The notes under the pieces are model-generated. The model was not told the origin of the DNA and made no database searches. It saw nothing but the letters and a program-made list of their open reading frames with translations. The position numbers were made by a program, and so were the translations under genes. A DNA stretch of 64,000 bases from a bacterium (lineage in GTDB: Bacteria; Armatimonadota; Chthonomonadetes; Chthonomonadales; Chthonomonadaceae), in the NCBI GenBank assembly GCA_021777995.1, contig JAJYCW010000006.1:1-64000 (forward strand), written 5' to 3'. Numbering within the stretch: position 1 is the stretch's first letter; each line of letters starts with the position of its first letter. This document shows positions 16,577-24,768 of this stretch, in pieces.

Positions 16577-18313
16577 ATGTCCTCTACAACACCAGAGATA
16601 CAAAAAATAGTAGTTACGCTGTCAGAACCGGATCTTGTTGCAGAGCCTGGTACGTCAGTAAAATTAAGCGTCACCATGGTCAATCAGCAGCCCGCTCCAG
16701 ATCGACTTGTAATTGAGATCGAAGGCGTCGACATAGAGTGGTACAACATTCCCGTCCCGGCAGTTAACGTCGCCGCGGGTGCCACTGCCGAAGAGCGTGT
16801 TAACTTTCGCATCGCGCGTTCTAGTGCTAACCGTGCAGGCTCCTACCCCTTCGTGGTGCGCGTACAGGCAATGGAAACCGGTGAGGTAGGCGTCGCGCAA
16901 GCGATGCTGACGGTAAAGCCTTTCGGATCTCTTCAGGCCGACATGGCCCCGCGCCGCGCTGCCGCGACCTTCCTGCGGCCACTGAACGATTTTGACGTAC
17001 AGGTCACCAATTTGGGCAATTCTGAGCAGGTTGTAGAGCTCTCGGCAAGTGACCCTGATGACGAATGTGCCTACGAATTTGATGTTGACCGGCTAACACT
17101 AAAACCTAGTGAAGTGCGAACTGTCCCTTTAGCGGTTCGCCCCAAGGTTTCCGCATGGCTTGGTAATCCTCGTCTCTTTGGCTTCACGGTTTGGGCGCGT
17201 TCGATGGATGACTCGTATGTTGCAGGGAAAACGCAGGGACAGATTGAACGGTATGCCTTGCTCTCGCCAGTGGTTGGCCTGCTGCTATTAGTTGTCATGT
17301 TGGGCACGGCAGGGTACGCATTGTTTCGCCCACCCAAACCACCTGTCACCCACATAGTCGCTTTCAATATTACACCGGCTGTAGTAACGGCCGGCGCGCC
17401 GGTCACTCTTTCGTGGAATGTTCAGGGCGAACACCTGAAATTCACGCTCAGTCACCGGGAGATGCCGATTCCAAATGCACCCTCGTCGGTGAACGAAACT
17501 TCTAATCAGGCCGTTTATGACGTGCCGCCGAATACCTCAAGCGGTAACATGACAGTCACGCCTGAGTTGTGCAGCCATGTCGAAATCATTCGCTACACCC
17601 TTACCGCAAGTGGCGCCGGTGGTAGAGCCGACGCCTCTGCACAGGTACAGGTAAACCCAGCACCGCTGCCACCGCCTCCCTCTTTGCAGTCGTTCGCCGC
17701 TGACAGCACCGAGATACATATGGGCGAACCTGTAACGTTTACGTGGCAGGGCAAAAACACCTCAGGCTACATTCTCGATCCTGGCGATAAGCACCTCTCA
17801 GGCTTTACATTATCCACAGACGTAAAGCCGGCTCCACCCACGCTTCCATCGTCTGTAACTTACACGCTACGTGCAATGCCCCTCCCGGGCAGCAAAGGCA
17901 ATCCGGCACAGCGTTCCGTTCGCATCGTCGTTGTATCCGCAGATACCAGCGTCGCCAAAATTGTGGGTTTCAACTACCAGCCCAAGAAAGTAACCACGGG
18001 CAGTACCATCACCCTCAAATGGTCTGCAATCCGTAGCCAGGGTGTAACTATAACCAGCGATCAGGGGGCATCGCTAGGTACCAATCTTCCATCCTCAGGC
18101 ACTGTGCAGGTACAGGTCAATACTCCGACCACATTTGAGCTAACTGCAGTAGATAACCTGGGAAAAACTGTTAGCCAGTCAATCACCGTCACACCGGTTC
18201 CCCCGGTGCAATCTGCGCCAAACACAAGTGCAACTCCCGCGGCGGGCGGCATTCCGCCTTCGTCACAGTCACCAGCTCCGCAGGTTCCCGGTGCACCTGG
18301 TACAAACCCCTAG
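16577..18313 (+). CDS. Membrane-spanning multi-Ig/NEW3-like beta-sandwich protein
   Basis: This 578-aa protein has no signal peptide. Residues about 5-110 and 115-210 are two NEW3/COG1470-like beta-sandwiches (EPGTSVKLSVTMVNQ, IEWYNIP, RAGSYPFVVRV; then LQADMAPRRA, VQVTNLGNSEQVVELSASDP). One membrane helix lies at about 232-253 (LLSPVVGLLLLVVMLGTAGYALF). Three Ig-like repeats follow (about 260-355, 370-455, 460-535), each opening with phrases like ITPAVVTAGAPVTLSWNVQG, and the end is a Pro/Ser-rich tail. Similar 'NEW3-TM' proteins of unknown role are common in Chloroflexota and relatives. Topology is ambiguous: either the N-terminal or the C-terminal part is outside, the latter being likelier. 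It is probably co-transcribed with the next two genes. No catalytic motif was seen. Confidence 0.75.
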   Translation: MSSTTPEIQKIVVTLSEPDLVAEPGTSVKLSVTMVNQQPAPDRLVIEIEGVDIEWYNIPVPAVNVAAGATAEERVNFRIARSSANRAGSYPFVVRVQAMETGEVGVAQAMLTVKPFGSLQADMAPRRAAATFLRPLNDFDVQVTNLGNSEQVVELSASDPDDECAYEFDVDRLTLKPSEVRTVPLAVRPKVSAWLGNPRLFGFTVWARSMDDSYVAGKTQGQIERYALLSPVVGLLLLVVMLGTAGYALFRPPKPPVTHIVAFNITPAVVTAGAPVTLSWNVQGEHLKFTLSHREMPIPNAPSSVNETSNQAVYDVPPNTSSGNMTVTPELCSHVEIIRYTLTASGAGGRADASAQVQVNPAPLPPPPSLQSFAADSTEIHMGEPVTFTWQGKNTSGYILDPGDKHLSGFTLSTDVKPAPPTLPSSVTYTLRAMPLPGSKGNPAQRSVRIVVVSADTSVAKIVGFNYQPKKVTTGSTITLKWSAIRSQGVTITSDQGASLGTNLPSSGTVQVQVNTPTTFELTAVDNLGKTVSQSITVTPVPPVQSAPNTSATPAAGGIPPSSQSPAPQVPGAPGTNP

Positions 18314-18343
18314 CAACAAATATAAACTGGAGACACTTTCCTG

Positions 18344-18529
18344 ATGGCCGATATTAAGGAAGACGATTTTAAACGGTTAGTGACACTGTACGCACCTGAA
18401 ATGGTGAGCAGCATTGCGTTTTCTCCAGATGGATCACTGCTAGCAATAGCCGCTGGAGATAAGGTTCACCTGTATTCGGTGCCAAAATACCAAACCAGAG
18501 ACCAGAACGAGAATCTACAACCTAAATAG
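18344..18529 (+). CDS. Single WD40-blade mini-protein or gene remnant, 61 aa
   Basis: The peptide contains one canonical WD40 strand set (VSSIAFSPDGSLLAIAAGDKVHLYSV, quoted only in part here as SIAFSPDGSLLAIAAG) and then stops. It has an ATG with GGAG about ten bases upstream. One blade cannot form a propeller, so this is either the remnant of a larger WD40 gene, a small interaction module, or an insert of another protein's repeat. No further WD40-like sequence was seen downstream in any frame before the next gene at 18625. Confidence 0.5.
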   Translation: MADIKEDDFKRLVTLYAPEMVSSIAFSPDGSLLAIAAGDKVHLYSVPKYQTRDQNENLQPK

Positions 18530-18573
18530 CCGATCGCTCTATGAGTTAGTACCGGTTTCCTGCCAATAATACT

Positions 18574-18597
18574 GGTATCGCCAAGTCTGGTGATACC
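18574..18597 (+). promoter_or_regulatory. Hairpin just upstream of the carboxypeptidase gene
   Basis: A 10-base stem with one G-U pair (GGTATCGCCA / TGGTGATACC) closes a four-base loop, 10 bases before the GGAGG ribosome-binding site. It is followed by GATGATTTTCC. It may be a weak terminator for the WD40 mini-gene or an attenuating 5' structure. Confidence 0.4.
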
Positions 18598-18624
18598 GAT
18601 GATTTTCCAGGAGGTCGGCACATA

Positions 18625-21600
18625 GTGGGCGCCTGCACAAGGGCTATTTCTGTTTGCCTGGCTGCAGGCGTTATATTAGGAATGCCCGCAATGCTGCGTG
18701 CTGTGACGCCGCCAGTCATCAGCGCAAGGGCAGCAATCGCTATGGATGCCGGTACGGGAGCGGTGCTTTTTGCGCACAATCCAGATCTACCACTACCACC
18801 CGCAAGTACCACCAAGATCGTTACCGCTCTGCTATTAGCCAGGATTTCACCTTCTACACCTATTCTTGCCACTCCGGCTGCGGTATCCACTCCTGGGTTG
18901 ACATTGGGTATGCAGCCACTCCAGAAGTACTCTGCCCGCACATTGTTATACGCCATGCTGTTGAAAAGCGCTAACGATGCTGCCGTAGCTGTGGGGCAAG
19001 CACTTGGCCCAGGAATTCCCGCGTTCACTGCAAAAATGAATAGACTGGCTGCTTCTGCGGGAGCGACACACTCTCATTTCGTGAATCCTGATGGGCTGGA
19101 TGCACCAGCGCACCTGGCATCTGCTAGAGACCTGGCGTTAATTGCACGCCTTGCGATGCAGAATCCCACATTTGCCAAAGCAGTAGGTACACGTTCTGCC
19201 GTGGTCTCGTTGCCAGGCGGCCGCACGCAACGACTGGTAAACAGCGACACTCTACTTCGTTCATTCCCCGGTGTGGAGGGAATTAAAACTGGCTACACTA
19301 CCCAGGCAGGCTACTGCTTTGTTGGTGAAGCGAAGGTTCACGGCAGACAGATCATAACCGTTGTGTTACACAGCACAAACTGGCAACAAGACACGCGCAC
19401 ACTACTTCGCTTTGCCGAGGCTTCAGCACCTCAAGGCATACGACACGGTATTAGACAAGCGACAAAAACCAACCTGCCACAAGCTCTTCACCACCCTTCT
19501 CCTATGATTGGTCGAGCTACACCACCAGGCGTCGGCCCCACTGGCTTTACTGATACTTCGCAAAACACGCCATCGTCAGGCATCGCCACCATTCATCCTT
19601 ACGGCAATGCACATAGCCGCGCAGCCCATTGGAACAGTAATCCCGGCAGTTCCTCTAGTACTAGTCCGGCTTCCGGTTCAACGCACAGTGGTGCACCAGG
19701 TAACGAGGTGCCGGTAGCCTCCGGACCGGGAGGCAGTACCGGAGTTTTGGGTACATCGCCAACGCCTGGAGTTACGCCTGCAGGCAGCAAGTCAGGGCAA
19801 GCTAACTACTCCGGTGCTATACCCGCACGCTCCGGTCCTGCGGACATGAGCAGGTCAACTCCCACTTCATCGCCACCCGCAGATGGCAAGGTGGAAGGAG
19901 CGCAGCTAAGTAACGGGACGCACTCACAGCATGCTCACACAGGAACTCCGCAGGCAAACAACGCCACCGGTTCCGCCACAACACGCCGTGGGACTGTAAC
20001 GGATATTCCGGCCGGCATGCACCAGATACCAGGATGGTTGTGGTGGATGCTCTTGGTTCTGGTCGTTTTAACTCTCTTAACGAATTTACGACGAATACGT
20101 ACGAGCCTCAAGGTAGCACTACCACGGTTTAGGGCACTACTGCCTCAATGGAGATACAGGATGAAAACGAAGGGTTTTCCATGGAATCGCACGCAGTCGG
20201 CACCGCTTTCACCGGCCGAGACGCCGGTGGAGCGGCCGGCTAAAAAAACACAATCAAACGCACCGGAGATTCCACCGCTCTTATACGACGCAGAACCTCC
20301 TAGCCGTTGCGCGAGCCTCGATTGGTTAGGCAAGCTCGCCTCCACGCCACCTCGCTTACTAGAAAGTTCGGTAATCAGGCACGCGCGGGCTGTATTGGAC
20401 TGTGCTCAACCGTCCCACGCAGCCACCCTCCTGCCACTGCTGCAAGCCCCTACTGCCAAAATCCGCACCTCGGCTGCTACATTGCTGATTCCCTACGCGC
20501 CGCGAAAGAGTGAGGAGGTTCTCTTGGCCGCAATGCAGGATGAAAAAAGTGGCGCGGACCTGCGTGCGGAGTGTGCAGCTACACTTGCTCGCCAAACAGG
20601 TGATCGTCATGAAAAAACGTGGGTTCAGTTACTCTTGGGTGATGGATTTTTGCCTGCTGCAACGGCACTCGCAACTCTGCCATGGCTTGATGACAACACA
20701 ACCCGTGCACTGAAACATGTGCTAGAGCAAGACCGGCAACTGCAAACTGACAGCGAAGTGGTACTAAGAACAAACACCCGTGACACGGCAATAGCTGGCG
20801 TACTTGCTCTGCATGGCCACATTGACGGCGAAATACTCGATGCAAAACTCCATGAATTACCTGCCCGGCAGCGCGAGAACATTATTAGCGCTCTATTTCT
20901 GGAAAGCGATCATCCACTCGCTCTGAAACACGCCTTGCACGCGGTGCTGCATAGCAAAAGCGGGTATGCCATTCCCGCCCTCATGCGAGCGAAACCCAGT
21001 AGCATAAAGGATTTGCTGGATGCCGCCGAGGAGCGAGCAGACGCAGCAGAAAAAACGCGTATCATGATTGTGAGATGGCTGCTGTTCAAGCAGGGAGACA
21101 GCGAGCGAGTTCAAAAGCTTGCCGCTGCTGGCAACGACCTAGCAGTTGCCGCTTCCGCCATCGCTCAACATTCACACTGGCAGCCGGAGAGCCAGGAGGC
21201 CAATGTACTCACCGCTGCAGCACGAATTGTATCGTTGCGACTGGGATATGGTGACTACAGTTCAGAAGAGATATCGCGGGCGTTTAGGCGCGCCAGTGCC
21301 GAAGAGGACGCTACCGGCCCAGAACTGCCCGCCGGCCTGCAGGAACTCTCGCAGGCGTACCAGCATCCCGAAGTGTACACAGCGGTACAAAGTGCGTTGC
21401 GGTCTGAGGACGGAATTGAGCAGATTGTGATGGCCCTGGCAAAGCAGCATAGTTCGCGCATGGCAATGCAAGAGTCGTTGTTCTGGTCGGATAAACTCAG
21501 CAGAGAATTTAGAATCGCTCACATTGCAGAACTTGCCAGTGAAACGGGTGACGAACCCAGAACCGCTGTGATGGCCCGATCCGCAGATGCGGATAGCTAC

Positions 21601-21756
21601 ATACGGTTGGCTGCCCACCGAGCCCTGAGCGGGATGCCTGAAACTCTGCTAGAAGTGGATGCCGGCACTCCGCAACAATCTGAGGATCTGGTACCGGAGG
21701 TGATAAACCAACCAGACATCGACGAACGTAGTGAAATAATTAATGAAGCGGCCTAG
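18625..21756 (+). CDS. D-alanyl-D-alanine carboxypeptidase (S11) fused through a membrane helix to a HEAT-like solenoid
   Basis: This 1043-aa protein begins at GTG 18625 with a strong GGAGG site. A signal sequence (residues 1-27) precedes an S11 carboxypeptidase domain (about 30-270) with the catalytic triad of motifs STTK (S61), SAN (S115) and KTG (K221). These enzymes remove the terminal D-Ala of the wall stem peptide. Residues about 280-460 are a Ser/Thr/Pro/Gly-rich linker. A membrane helix at about 470-488 (WLWWMLLVLVVLTLL) is followed by basic residues RRIR, which places the C-terminus in the cytoplasm. Residues about 520-1030 are alpha-helical HEAT-like repeats (LLPLLQAPTAKIRTSAATLL; ADLRAECAATLARQ; YIRLAAHRALSGM). 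A wall enzyme linked across the membrane to a cytoplasmic scaffold is unusual. The domains are clear, but the role of the solenoid is unknown. Confidence 0.9.
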   Translation: MGACTRAISVCLAAGVILGMPAMLRAVTPPVISARAAIAMDAGTGAVLFAHNPDLPLPPASTTKIVTALLLARISPSTPILATPAAVSTPGLTLGMQPLQKYSARTLLYAMLLKSANDAAVAVGQALGPGIPAFTAKMNRLAASAGATHSHFVNPDGLDAPAHLASARDLALIARLAMQNPTFAKAVGTRSAVVSLPGGRTQRLVNSDTLLRSFPGVEGIKTGYTTQAGYCFVGEAKVHGRQIITVVLHSTNWQQDTRTLLRFAEASAPQGIRHGIRQATKTNLPQALHHPSPMIGRATPPGVGPTGFTDTSQNTPSSGIATIHPYGNAHSRAAHWNSNPGSSSSTSPASGSTHSGAPGNEVPVASGPGGSTGVLGTSPTPGVTPAGSKSGQANYSGAIPARSGPADMSRSTPTSSPPADGKVEGAQLSNGTHSQHAHTGTPQANNATGSATTRRGTVTDIPAGMHQIPGWLWWMLLVLVVLTLLTNLRRIRTSLKVALPRFRALLPQWRYRMKTKGFPWNRTQSAPLSPAETPVERPAKKTQSNAPEIPPLLYDAEPPSRCASLDWLGKLASTPPRLLESSVIRHARAVLDCAQPSHAATLLPLLQAPTAKIRTSAATLLIPYAPRKSEEVLLAAMQDEKSGADLRAECAATLARQTGDRHEKTWVQLLLGDGFLPAATALATLPWLDDNTTRALKHVLEQDRQLQTDSEVVLRTNTRDTAIAGVLALHGHIDGEILDAKLHELPARQRENIISALFLESDHPLALKHALHAVLHSKSGYAIPALMRAKPSSIKDLLDAAEERADAAEKTRIMIVRWLLFKQGDSERVQKLAAAGNDLAVAASAIAQHSHWQPESQEANVLTAAARIVSLRLGYGDYSSEEISRAFRRASAEEDATGPELPAGLQELSQAYQHPEVYTAVQSALRSEDGIEQIVMALAKQHSSRMAMQESLFWSDKLSREFRIAHIAELASETGDEPRTAVMARSADADSYIRLAAHRALSGMPETLLEVDAGTPQQSEDLVPEVINQPDIDERSEIINEAA

Positions 21757-21780
21757 TGCTTCATTAACCCAACGAGGAAA

Positions 21781-21812
21781 CGAACCCCGTACATCATGAT
21801 GCACGGGGTTCG
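21781..21812. terminator. Bidirectional terminator palindrome between convergent genes
   Basis: A 32-base palindrome, CGAACCCCGT followed by ACATCATGATGC and ACGGGGTTCG, has a single A/C mismatch. It lies in the 86-base gap between two convergent genes. No U-tract follows on either strand, so it may act by stem strength or as a transcript-stabilising hairpin. Confidence 0.6.
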
Positions 21813-21842
21813 AATGACTTACTGACGTTGTTGAACGAAGAG

Positions 21843-23399
21843 TTACTGCTTGCTTTCAATGTTGATGTGGCCAGTGCGGGGATCGAAATGCACAGTCACA
21901 TTCAACGCCTGTTTAACAAACGATAGTGGAACGATTGACCTTCCACGATCGATGTAGGGAGTTACCTGCATCTTCACGCGTTGATTATTGATCGTGGCAT
22001 GCTTATGACCAATTCGGAACACTATCTCATGGTTGCTGTTGATTGCCCGAACGGTCTTTGAGTGATTAAACCACTGCACAACTCCACCAGTGTGCTCGAA
22101 GATCTGGCGGAAAGGAGCAAGGGGTATGCCATTGACGACGCGAGGTGGAACATCAAAGACGAGCCGGGTGCTATCAAACGCGATCTGAACACCGCCCGCG
22201 CTGGTAAACCGATTGGAGTGGCCCACAACCACCGGACTTGCGGTGCGGAAAACACGCTTGGTGTTCGCCTGGGCACTGGCTATCTCGATACCTGACGCCG
22301 GCATTGCCGCAAAGTTTCCTGCGCGGTGGGGCGCAAGAAGCGCTGGCGCGGCGAGTCTACCCGGGTTGTGGAAGGAAGCCGAAACACTTTCGTGGGTGTT
22401 CTCCAGAACTCCAAGAATACCTGGATTGAAGGGTCGTGCACTGTTGGTTGCGTTAGGAACCGCAGTGAAATGCAGTGCCCCGGTGTTATGCTCGGCAACA
22501 ACTGGCACAGTATGTGATGGATCGTTGAAGCCAGCAATTTTGGGCGCGCCCAGTGCTGCTGTGCCCGAAAGGCTTCCAGAGACAAGAGCGGGTGCGGCGA
22601 GGTCTGCCGGCTGAGCTGCGGCAACCGTACCGTTAATACCCCTGGTGATGTGGTTTACCGGTGAAGCCAGTGCCGGGGATTTCTGCTGCTTTTGGCTCGA
22701 CGTGAAGTCGTGCCGCATCGTTAAACCACCCGGGTTATTTACTACCACCGGAATATTGAGCGTTTGCACACGAACCTGTGTATTCCCATCAATCACTTCT
22801 ATCGTGATCGTATGGGGCCCGTTGGCGATATGGGCACTATTCCAGTTGAAGGAAAATGGCGCGTAGTTGGTGAGATCCAGAAACTGATTGTCCACCAGGA
22901 AGGTAACAAACGGCTGTGAAACCGACGGATCGATCTTAACCTGAATGGGAATGACACCCTGAACAACAGCGCCCCGCTTAGGATATACCAGCGAAACGGG
23001 CCCGGAAATCACCGGAGCTTCACCTTGAACGGTCGTGCGGGCTTCGACAGAGTTACCCTGAAGGTCTGTCGCGGCAACAGTGATGCGATGGTCCCCTGCG
23101 GGAATTAGCCCGGGTTCAATCCGAAACTCAATTGTACCATGTCCAGTTCGGGTAACCAACGGCTTACGACTCACCAGCGAGCCATCAATGTACAGCGCGA
23201 TAGTGCCGATGTTACCACCGTTATAACGAACCTTTAGCAGAACAGGACCGCCGTTAGGCGGTGTGACCGGCGAACTTACCGCCAACTGCAACGAACCTGC
23301 TTTTGAAATTACAGGTTGTTCCGCGGCTGCGGGCGCTGTAGCCCCCAGCGGGTAAGCGGCACCAGCGATAACAGCCAGTGCGCATGCCATCCTCTTCAT
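21843..23399 (-). CDS. Secreted protein with Ig-like domains and C-terminal copper-amine-oxidase stalk domain
   Basis: This 518-aa protein has a signal peptide (residues 1-25, ending ATAPAAA). Two beta-sandwich modules follow (about 30-130 and 135-225): the first reads VLLKVRYNGGNIGTIALYIDG, the second FVTFLVDNQFLDLTNYAPFSF. Both are of the Big/Ig type seen in surface proteins. A low-complexity Ala/Pro/Gly-rich linker covers about 230-395. The C-terminal ~115 residues form a 'Cu amine oxidase N-terminal' stalk domain (FDVPPRVVNGIPLAPFRQIF; FRIGHKHATINNQRVKM; IVPLSFVKQALNVTVHFD). That domain is a non-catalytic wall-associated module common in Bacillota and Armatimonadota. It is a stand-alone gene with its own 5' region. 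Function: probably surface structure or wall binding. Confidence 0.85.
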   Translation of the reverse strand: MKRMACALAVIAGAAYPLGATAPAAAEQPVISKAGSLQLAVSSPVTPPNGGPVLLKVRYNGGNIGTIALYIDGSLVSRKPLVTRTGHGTIEFRIEPGLIPAGDHRITVAATDLQGNSVEARTTVQGEAPVISGPVSLVYPKRGAVVQGVIPIQVKIDPSVSQPFVTFLVDNQFLDLTNYAPFSFNWNSAHIANGPHTITIEVIDGNTQVRVQTLNIPVVVNNPGGLTMRHDFTSSQKQQKSPALASPVNHITRGINGTVAAAQPADLAAPALVSGSLSGTAALGAPKIAGFNDPSHTVPVVAEHNTGALHFTAVPNATNSARPFNPGILGVLENTHESVSASFHNPGRLAAPALLAPHRAGNFAAMPASGIEIASAQANTKRVFRTASPVVVGHSNRFTSAGGVQIAFDSTRLVFDVPPRVVNGIPLAPFRQIFEHTGGVVQWFNHSKTVRAINSNHEIVFRIGHKHATINNQRVKMQVTPYIDRGRSIVPLSFVKQALNVTVHFDPRTGHINIESKQ

Positions 23400-23720
23400 T
23401 CAGTATTGCCTCCTTGATAAACTTGCCGCGCCCGTTGATGTCCTCATCACTTTGGCAGGCTACCTGGCGTTTCCAGGTGAGTTATGATGCTCAACCATGA
23501 TGCTTTTCTGAACACGGATCTCCATGCAATTGCAACTGTGTTACAAAGCGCTGCAGCCACAAACGGAAATGGGTATTAGGAACATGAACATAGCCCAAGC
23601 CATGATCTTTCCGAAGCTTTGCAACTTTAACACAAATGCCTGCGTATGTCAATACCCAATTTCAAAATTGCACGCCGCTGCCGGAAGTTATAGACGAGGT
23701 GAAGGGAGGGTTCTTGTTGA
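23400..23720. other. Intergenic region with a short hairpin, no gene
   Basis: About 320 bases lie upstream of the stalk-domain gene. On the minus strand a small hairpin (ACCTGG, loop AAACG, CCAGGT; 23462-23478) lies 60-80 bases before the start codon. It was compared with known riboswitch cores (c-di-GMP, cobalamin, c-di-AMP) and matches none well. A 69-codon plus-strand frame at 23524-23733 runs into the terminator and was not accepted. Confidence 0.4.
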
Positions 23721-23757
23721 AAAGGCTGACTGATCGTTTTAGGACCAGTCAGCCTTT
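23721..23757 (-). terminator. Hairpin terminator of the proline-rich protein gene
   Basis: A perfect 12-base stem (AAAGGCTGACTG / CAGTCAGCCTTT) with a 13-base loop lies 14 bases past the stop codon at 23772 on the minus strand. A short run of T follows the stem end. Confidence 0.75.
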
Positions 23758-23771
23758 AGTGGATATGAGGA

Positions 23772-24260
23772 CTATTTAGTCTTTTCGGCCTTCGCGGTGG
23801 AAGGATTTGGCACCGGAGAAGCCGTCTTACCAGGGCTTGCTACAGGCGGATTGCCGGGAGGTCCAGCATCTGGCGGCGGCATAGGCGGCGCTAGCGGATG
23901 CGCCTTTAGCCAGGCCTCCTCCTGCTTAACCTTTGCGCGTTCGGCTTTAATGCCTGTCACACCCATCTTGCCGTGGAACCAGTAGTTATCGCTAACGTTG
24001 ATGGAATAGGGATTAGGACGCGGTTTGGCTGGTTTGTTGCCGTGCATTTTTGCCGCCATGGACTTTTGCGCTTCTTGGGCCATTTTGTGCTGCATGGTCA
24101 TTTGGCGCTTTTGGCTGTCCGCAGGCGAAACCGGAGGTGGCGGCGGTGTCACCTTTGGGGGCTGCGGTGGTGGCGTATTCACCCTCACCGAGATGGCGTA
24201 AAGTGCTGCCACCATCACAACAATAAGGATGAGCGGCGTAACACTCGATTTCTTGTTCAT
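23772..24260 (-). CDS. Membrane-anchored proline-rich protein, unknown function
   Basis: This 162-aa protein starts at the ATG at 24260, with GGGAG ten bases upstream; a TTG two codons earlier is less likely. Residues about 6-24 form a signal anchor (TPLILIVVMVAALYAISV). A Pro-rich stretch (PPPQPPKVTPPPPP) follows, then a Met/Gln/Lys/Ala-rich helical segment, and a short conserved-looking block around NPYSINVSDNYWFHGKMGV. The C-terminus is Pro/Ala/Lys-rich. It resembles the linker of TonB-like or pilus-assembly proteins only in composition. No family was recognised. It is a monocistronic gene with its own terminator. Confidence 0.7.
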   Translation of the reverse strand: MNKKSSVTPLILIVVMVAALYAISVRVNTPPPQPPKVTPPPPPVSPADSQKRQMTMQHKMAQEAQKSMAAKMHGNKPAKPRPNPYSINVSDNYWFHGKMGVTGIKAERAKVKQEEAWLKAHPLAPPMPPPDAGPPGNPPVASPGKTASPVPNPSTAKAEKTK

Positions 24261-24404
24261 AAACAACGGGCTCCCACGTTATATTGCACATGGACGGCAC
24301 TAGGGCACGCCCTTCATATAAATTGTGCCATAAACATTGCACGATTTAACGACCACTTACAATACGTAAACACAATGAAATCTATCACCTTGGTTAAAGC
24401 GCGC

Positions 24405-24665
24405 TTATCGCAGTTCTTCCTCGTTAACGCGGTGCGCAAATGCGAAGGTGCGCTCTCCGTAAACTGGCGCGGTGTATTTTTTGCTAAGCCTGTATTCCTC
24501 ATCAATTACAAACGTAAACGCATCGGTAAGGCGGCAGAACCTTTTTAACTCAGCCACCTCATCCGTTGTTTCCGGTACAAGCTTGAGAACCAGTGCCACA
24601 CGACGACCGTCGGAGTCTGTAAGTACGGGCTCGCCAGGCCGCATGCCCTCGATCACTGCTTTCAT
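24405..24665 (-). CDS. Small conserved-looking protein, 86 aa, unknown
   Basis: The gene has an ATG with a GGGAGA ribosome-binding site seven bases upstream and ordinary codon use. The first 30 residues (MKAVIEGMRPGEPVLTDSDG, then RRVALVLKL) resemble the strand-turn-strand part of Phd/YefM antitoxins ('GE.v.it..GkpvAvlv'), but the preceding helix and strand of that fold are missing. No toxin-like gene lies next to it. It is transcribed divergently from the histidine kinase gene. The function is unknown. Confidence 0.6.
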   Translation of the reverse strand: MKAVIEGMRPGEPVLTDSDGRRVALVLKLVPETTDEVAELKRFCRLTDAFTFVIDEEYRLSKKYTAPVYGERTFAFAHRVNEEELR

Positions 24666-24768
24666 CGCTTAATCTCCCTTCACGGCGACAAAAACTCGTT
24701 CTGTACGCCATTCAGTTACCCGGTAATATTGCCGATTATCCCATTATGGCAGATGAGATGGTGTGTAC

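Noticed and set aside
23462-23478. Possible riboswitch before the stalk-domain gene
   Set aside because: Only a small hairpin; the c-di-GMP, cobalamin and c-di-AMP conserved cores are absent.
23524-23733. 69-codon plus-strand frame
   Set aside because: It runs into the terminator stem of the neighbouring gene and has no homology.
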